Below are positions 60,188-64,000 of a stretch of 64,000 bases of DNA, one piece after another (the stretch's first letter is position 1; each line of letters begins with the position of its first letter). The DNA lies in NCBI GenBank assembly GCA_003223025.1, contig QHXR01000001.1, forward strand, positions 756,248 to 820,247, written 5' to 3'. The DNA is from Acidobacteriota bacterium (GTDB taxonomy: Bacteria; Acidobacteriota; Blastocatellia; Pyrinomonadales; Pyrinomonadaceae). The notes below the pieces were generated by a model. The model saw only the letters and a list, made by a program, of their open reading frames with translations, ran no database searches and was not told the origin of the DNA. A program made the translations under genes and the position numbers.

Positions 60188-61705
60188 ATGGCGAATAAAG
60201 CGCTGGTTATCGACGACGACAAAGTGACGCTTGAGCTTCTGACCTTTCAACTCGAGTCTGAGGGCTTCGAAGTTACGACGGCCGAAAGTGGTGAGGTCGG
60301 TCTCGGCCTTATCAAGCAAAACGACTTTGACGTGATCCTTACCGATCTTCACCTCCCCGATGTAAGCGGCATCGGGTTGGTTAAAAGCTCAAAGGAAATC
60401 GCGCCGCAGACCGAGATCATCATGATCACAGGTGACGGTTCAAACGATCGCGCGATCGAGGCGACAAAGGCTGGAGCTTTTTGGTATCTCGAAAAGCCGC
60501 TGGACTTTGACGAGCTCTTCGAATTGATCGGAAAGGCTGTCGAGCGAAAGCGGCAGGCGGCAGAGATCAAAGAGCTGCGAGGCCGGCTCTCGAGTCGTAC
60601 CTCGTACGAAGGCGTCATCGGCGGAGCTCGCTCGATGCAAAATATCTACGAGATCATCGAGAACGTCGCCGATTCCGAAGCAAATATTTTGATCCTCGGC
60701 GAGTCGGGAACCGGTAAGGAAGTTATCGCAAATGCGATCCACTACAAGAGCCGACGTTCGAACAAACCGTTCGTCAAAGTAAATTGCTCCGCGCTTCCGA
60801 AAGATCTTATCGAGTCGCAGTTATTCGGACATATTAAAGGCTCGTTCACCGGTGCGAATTCTGACAAAGTCGGGTTCATCGGCCAAGCGAACGGCGGAAG
60901 TCTGCTGCTCGATGAGATCGGCGAAATGCCTGCCGACCTGCAGCCGAAACTTCTTCGCGTGCTACAGGAAAAAGTTTATTACCGTGTCGGAAGCGACAAA
61001 CCGCAGGAAGCGGACTTCCGTCTGATATGTTCGACAAACCGGGATCCGTTCGAGTCTATAAAGGACGGCAATCTTCGCGAGGATCTCTATTACAGAATCA
61101 ATACTATCGAGATCACGATCCCGCCGCTTCGCGACAGGATGGAAGACGTTCCGATGCTTGCGGAGCATTTTCTGCAGATCTACGCCGAAAAATATAAAAA
61201 GGCGAACGTGCAGTTTAGTCAGAACGCATATAATCAAATGCTGAACTACACGTGGCGGGGAAATGTGCGCGAACTGGAACACGCGATCGAACGGGCTGTG
61301 CTTTTGAGTCGTAGTGGAAAGATCGAAAGCATGGACCTTCTCCAGGCGAATGGCACGGCAGTCAGCAGTGAGTTTCCGGCGATGCAGTTCACGGCCGCGG
61401 CTGCTGCGATGGGAGCCGCCGAGACTGCTCCGACATTCAGCGGACTTTCGTCGCTTCCATCGATGATCAATCTCGAGGGTGACGAATTATTCGAAGAGAT
61501 CGGACGCTTTATCGTTGAACGTCTTAACGAGCCGAGCGATGGTACAGATCAGAAAGACGTTTTCAATGATATTGAGAGCGGAGTTGTACTGGCAGCTCTT
61601 AAACGCACCAGAGGAAATAAACAGGCTGCGGCGAATCTGCTGGGTCTTTATCGACCGCGGTTGTACGGAATGATAAAACGTCACAACCTCGAAGATCGAG
61701 TCTGA
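60188..61705 (+). CDS. Sigma-54-dependent NtrC-type response regulator
   Basis: A 505-residue activator. Receiver domain at about 5-115 with the DDDK acidic pocket and phospho-Asp in VILTDLHLP. AAA+ domain at about 145-380: Walker A GESGTGKEV, the loop that touches sigma-54 reading GSFTGA rather than GAFTGA, and Walker B DEIGEMPADLQ. A linker follows, then a Fis-type helix-turn-helix (ALKRTRGNKQAAANLLGLYR) at the C-terminus. It sits in the middle of three predicted sigma-54 promoters. ATG 60188 fits the receiver start; a GTG eight codons earlier is weaker. Confidence 0.95.
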   Translation: MANKALVIDDDKVTLELLTFQLESEGFEVTTAESGEVGLGLIKQNDFDVILTDLHLPDVSGIGLVKSSKEIAPQTEIIMITGDGSNDRAIEATKAGAFWYLEKPLDFDELFELIGKAVERKRQAAEIKELRGRLSSRTSYEGVIGGARSMQNIYEIIENVADSEANILILGESGTGKEVIANAIHYKSRRSNKPFVKVNCSALPKDLIESQLFGHIKGSFTGANSDKVGFIGQANGGSLLLDEIGEMPADLQPKLLRVLQEKVYYRVGSDKPQEADFRLICSTNRDPFESIKDGNLREDLYYRINTIEITIPPLRDRMEDVPMLAEHFLQIYAEKYKKANVQFSQNAYNQMLNYTWRGNVRELEHAIERAVLLSRSGKIESMDLLQANGTAVSSEFPAMQFTAAAAAMGAAETAPTFSGLSSLPSMINLEGDELFEEIGRFIVERLNEPSDGTDQKDVFNDIESGVVLAALKRTRGNKQAAANLLGLYRPRLYGMIKRHNLEDRV

Positions 61706-61725
61706 GATCTTGTCGTTTCAAATAA

Positions 61726-61755
61726 AAAAACCTTGCACCTGCGTGCAAGGTTTTT
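61726..61755. terminator. Bidirectional terminator between regulator and small membrane gene
   Basis: AAAAACCTTGCAC (61726-61738) pairs with GTGCAAGGTTTTT (61743-61755) around a four-base loop. It can end both the regulator transcript and that of the converging small gene. Confidence 0.85.
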
Positions 61756-61774
61756 CTTATTTTGTTGTGATTCG

Positions 61775-61945
61775 CTACCGGGCCGGAACGGCCGGAGCCG
61801 ACACCTCAACATCGATCTTTTGTTGCTGCTTCTTCGTAGCTCCCAAAAATCCGCTGTAATAAAGTGCACCCGCGATGAGTGCGACGATTATGATAAGTGT
61901 GACCGCCCAAATAAGATTGTTTCCTGTGCTATTTTCCTCTGACAT
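61775..61945 (-). CDS. Small membrane protein, 56 aa, sigma-54 driven
   Basis: Starts MSEENSTGNN, then one helix (LIWAVTLIIIVALIAGALYY) and a Gln/Lys- and Val/Pro-rich tail (KKQQQKIDVEV). GGAGG precedes the ATG, and the sigma-54 promoter at 62017-62003 is about 45 bases upstream of its start site. It converges on the regulator gene. No family recognised; the layout, with soluble ends on both sides, fits a small envelope-stress peptide. Confidence 0.75.
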   Translation of the reverse strand: MSEENSTGNNLIWAVTLIIIVALIAGALYYSGFLGATKKQQQKIDVEVSAPAVPAR

Positions 61946-62002
61946 TCAAGATGCCCTCCATATTAAATTGAAATAGATTTGCATACTACGGTTCGGAGCG
62001 AA

Positions 62003-62017
62003 GCAACTTCGGTGCCA
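62003..62017 (-). promoter_or_regulatory. Sigma-54 promoter, site 2
   Basis: On the minus strand TGGCACCGAAGTTGC: perfect TGGCAC-N5-TTGC with GG-N10-GC spacing. It faces the 56-residue membrane protein gene. Confidence 0.75.
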
Positions 62018-62099
62018 AGGGAATCGCGATGCAACGGTGCTTGTATGTAGCGTTTCCGTCCTAATGTTGCGGGCATGGTCGTTGCGTGAGCGCGATTGT

Positions 62100-63167
62100 A
62101 TGGAGTCACTCGACAGAATGCCGACGACGGAGCCGCAAAGTTCTGTGTTCAATTATTCTTATGTCGTTCTGTCTATTCTTTCCTTGCTCACGGTGGGCGC
62201 GACGCTGGCCTTTTATCAAAACGCGTTGTCGTTTGAAGACTCGACGGTCGCACTATGGACGCCCGTCGTATTTCTGATCGGACTGTGCGTCAGCCTTCTT
62301 ATTTTTGGAATGACACATCGTGAGGCGACGGCTCGTCTTGCTCTTCAAAAAAAAGCACATGACCTGTTGAAAGCGCAGGAAGAGAACCGGGCCCTGTTTC
62401 GCGCCGAGCAAAGATCCAGGATCGCCGCCGAACAAGCAAACCGCGCCAAGGACGAGTTTCTCGCGATCGTTTCGCACGAACTGAACACGCCACTCAACGC
62501 CATCGCCGGATGGAACCGAATTCTCAAAACCAACGGGATCTCAGAGGAAACACGCGAAACGGCGCTTGAGAAGATCGACAGAAATTTGAGGATGCAGGCT
62601 AGCCTCATCGAAGAACTTCTCAACTTTTCGGATGTCATGTCGAGTGGTCTTAAGGCGATCAACAAACCGGTCATCATGCGCGAATTATTCGACAGGGCGG
62701 TCGCGTCGGTCAGTGTGGCGGCGTTTCAGAAGGGCGTGACACTTGTGAAAGACGATGAGTTGAAAGAAGAGCAAGTGCTCTGCGATGCGAAGCGTTTGGA
62801 GCTTGCGCTCGTGAACGTATTGTCGAATGCGGTGAAGTTCACGCCCGAGGGTGGAAGCGTCGAGGCCCGCGCGTTTCGTCAGGACGGAAGTGTAAAGTGC
62901 ACGGTTACTGACGACGGATCGGGAATTCCACCGGAGTTTCTGCCTTTCGTGTTTGACCAGTATCGACAGTCGGAACGACCATCAACGCGACATCACGGCG
63001 GCCTCGGACTCGGACTCGCACTGGCGGAAAGAATAATCAGACTTCATAGCGGGCGGATCGAAGCCGAAAGCTCCGGAACTGGAAAGGGCGCAAAATTTAC
63101 GATATCGCTTCCGATCCGATCGGCGAACCGCGAATTGCATCAAATCGTTACATCACCAAACTCCTAA
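62100..63167 (+). CDS. Membrane sensor histidine kinase
   Basis: A 355-residue kinase. Two membrane helices at about residues 17-70 (VVLSILSLLTVGATLAFYQ, then WTPVVFLIGLCVSLLIFGM) leave a short outer loop. A coiled segment (EENRALFRAEQRSRIAAEQANRAK) leads to the phospho-His in VSHELNTPLNAIAGW near residue 136. The ATPase has NAVKFTPEGG, DDGSGIPPE and GGLGLGLALAE. No receiver domain. Located 155 bases from the small membrane gene and in the same region as the NtrC-type regulator; a cognate partner is not proven. Confidence 0.9.
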   Translation: MESLDRMPTTEPQSSVFNYSYVVLSILSLLTVGATLAFYQNALSFEDSTVALWTPVVFLIGLCVSLLIFGMTHREATARLALQKKAHDLLKAQEENRALFRAEQRSRIAAEQANRAKDEFLAIVSHELNTPLNAIAGWNRILKTNGISEETRETALEKIDRNLRMQASLIEELLNFSDVMSSGLKAINKPVIMRELFDRAVASVSVAAFQKGVTLVKDDELKEEQVLCDAKRLELALVNVLSNAVKFTPEGGSVEARAFRQDGSVKCTVTDDGSGIPPEFLPFVFDQYRQSERPSTRHHGGLGLGLALAERIIRLHSGRIEAESSGTGKGAKFTISLPIRSANRELHQIVTSPNS

Positions 63168-63194
63168 AATCTATATTGCCAGCAGAATGCCTCA

Positions 63195-63210
63195 TGGCAC
63201 ACGGGTTGCG
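63195..63210 (+). promoter_or_regulatory. Sigma-54 promoter, site 3
   Basis: TGGCACACGGGTTGCG: perfect TGGCAC-N5-TTGC with GG-N10-GC spacing. It lies about 100 bases before the ATG at 63309 of the truncated secreted protein. Confidence 0.75.
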
Positions 63211-63308
63211 CTTTGTGAGTTCGTCGGACTACGACAATTTATATCGAATATCGAAAAACTAAGAAAGAGTTCTCCCCCGAGTCCTCGGACTTCACAGGAG
63301 AAAAGGTT

Positions 63309-64000
63309 ATGAGAAAACTTAAATTAATTGCGGTCGTCGCATTTGCGATGACGCTTACGTCTTTAGGGATCAATGCACAGATCCCCGGATATCGGGGTGA
63401 TACCCGGCAGGTTCGCACGCTCGTCGGACGGATCGAAACACGAACTGACTCGTTAAAGCGCGAGATCGATCTTTCGATCAGCCGCACACCGATCAGCGGT
63501 TCGAACCGTGAAGATCGCATCGCTGATTTCATCACCGAGTTTGAAAGTTCAACCGACGCGATGCGTCGCGGGGTAGATGCAAATCAGAACATCAGCTCCG
63601 AAGTAAACGATGTCCTGACGCGAGCCTCATTTATAAATCGCTTCATGACGCGAAATCGATTGTCGGTCAGGGCACAAAGCGAATGGAACTATCTTCGAGC
63701 CGACCTCAATAGTCTTGCTCGGATCTATTCCGTGACATGGGACTGGAATCGCGTTCCTGAATATGGACCGATGCCCGGCACCGGCGGCGGATACGGTGGC
63801 GGCGGCGGACGCGGCGGACGCGGATTCGACTCACGAATTACGGGTACGTACCGATTGAATAGAAGCCTCAGCGACGATGTTAACGCGGTTCTCGATCGAT
63901 CGGATGATAACTACACGACGGCACAGCGGGATCGAATGCGCAGAAATCTCGAACGACGTCTCGCATCGCCTGAAATGATCGCGCTCGAAAAGAACGGAAC
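63309..64000 (+). CDS. Secreted protein with Gly-rich tract, truncated by the window edge
   Basis: At least 230 residues; no stop before the end of the window. Signal peptide about 1-23 (LIAVVAFAMTLTSLGINA). Two similar helical segments at about 30-70 and 175-215 (RQVRTLVGRIETRTDSLKRE; NRSLSDDVNAVLDRSDDN) suggest an internal duplication. They are joined by a Gly-rich stretch at about 157-174 (GGGYGGGGGRGGRGF). AGGAG precedes the ATG, and a sigma-54 promoter lies upstream. Function unknown. Confidence 0.75.
   Translation, partial: MRKLKLIAVVAFAMTLTSLGINAQIPGYRGDTRQVRTLVGRIETRTDSLKREIDLSISRTPISGSNREDRIADFITEFESSTDAMRRGVDANQNISSEVNDVLTRASFINRFMTRNRLSVRAQSEWNYLRADLNSLARIYSVTWDWNRVPEYGPMPGTGGGYGGGGGRGGRGFDSRITGTYRLNRSLSDDVNAVLDRSDDNYTTAQRDRMRRNLERRLASPEMIALEKNG

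Overview
The window looks like a chromosomal contig from a free-living Gram-negative bacterium, most likely an acidobacterium of the Blastocatellia type. This is inferred from a large carboxypeptidase-regulatory/TonB-type outer-membrane receptor, secreted proteins with glycine-rich tracts, a secretin with a C-terminal cohesin-like domain, and moderate GC. No rRNA gene or 16S marker is present, so the assignment is tentative. Nearly all of the window is coding. There is one tRNA (Gln, CTG), no CRISPR array, no transposase and no phage block.

Layout. 0-6 kb (minus): an unassigned Cys/Trp-rich 754-residue protein, sucC, pepA, smpB. 6-12.5 kb (plus): tRNA-Gln, a YbgC-type thioesterase, a 57-residue membrane protein, an isochorismatase-fold hydrolase, pcrA with a late frame break, and three exported or membrane-anchored proteins. 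12.6-17.6 kb (minus): rplM-rpsI-rpsB-tsf-pyrH-frr, with a NUDIX gene before it. 17.7-25.1 kb: coaBC, an SdrD-like secreted protein (minus), uracil-DNA glycosylase, idi, a periplasmic isoaspartyl peptidase, cinA. 25.3-29.9 kb: a secretin-cohesin, two pseudopilins and a PilM-like protein. 29.9-37.8 kb: an ECF sigma factor, a DUF4870 membrane protein and a zinc-finger anti-sigma factor, then envelope proteins including a 1025-residue TonB-type receptor. 37.8-41.7 kb (minus): a UDP-sugar epimerase, UDP-glucose dehydrogenase and two related FecR-like surface proteins. 42-44 kb: an orphan sugar-binding lipoprotein and a ROK kinase. 44.1-50.6 kb: rimP-nusA-infB-rbfA-nrnA. 50.7-57.2 kb: cobalamin adenosyltransferase, pgpA, DUF1835, corA (minus), an ABC exporter split by a four-helix-bundle gene, CYTH. 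57.2-64 kb: a hybrid histidine kinase, small membrane proteins, an NtrC-type regulator, a second histidine kinase and a truncated secreted protein.

Two things stand out. First, around the NtrC-type regulator (60188-61705) there are three close matches to the sigma-54 promoter (GG-N10-GC). Each faces a small membrane or secreted protein gene, and one shows that the upstream ATG of its gene cannot be the start. This suggests a compact sigma-54 envelope regulon encoded beside its own activator. Second, the intergenic gaps carry a striking class of structure: short 7-12 bp words repeated in tandem, followed by the same words inverted. About fifteen such loci occur in 64 kb. The same words also lie inside the coaBC linker, in the leader of a pseudopilin, at the start of nrnA, and on both sides of the four-helix-bundle gene that splits the ABC operon. 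They behave like a mobile or self-expanding repeat system rather than ordinary terminators.
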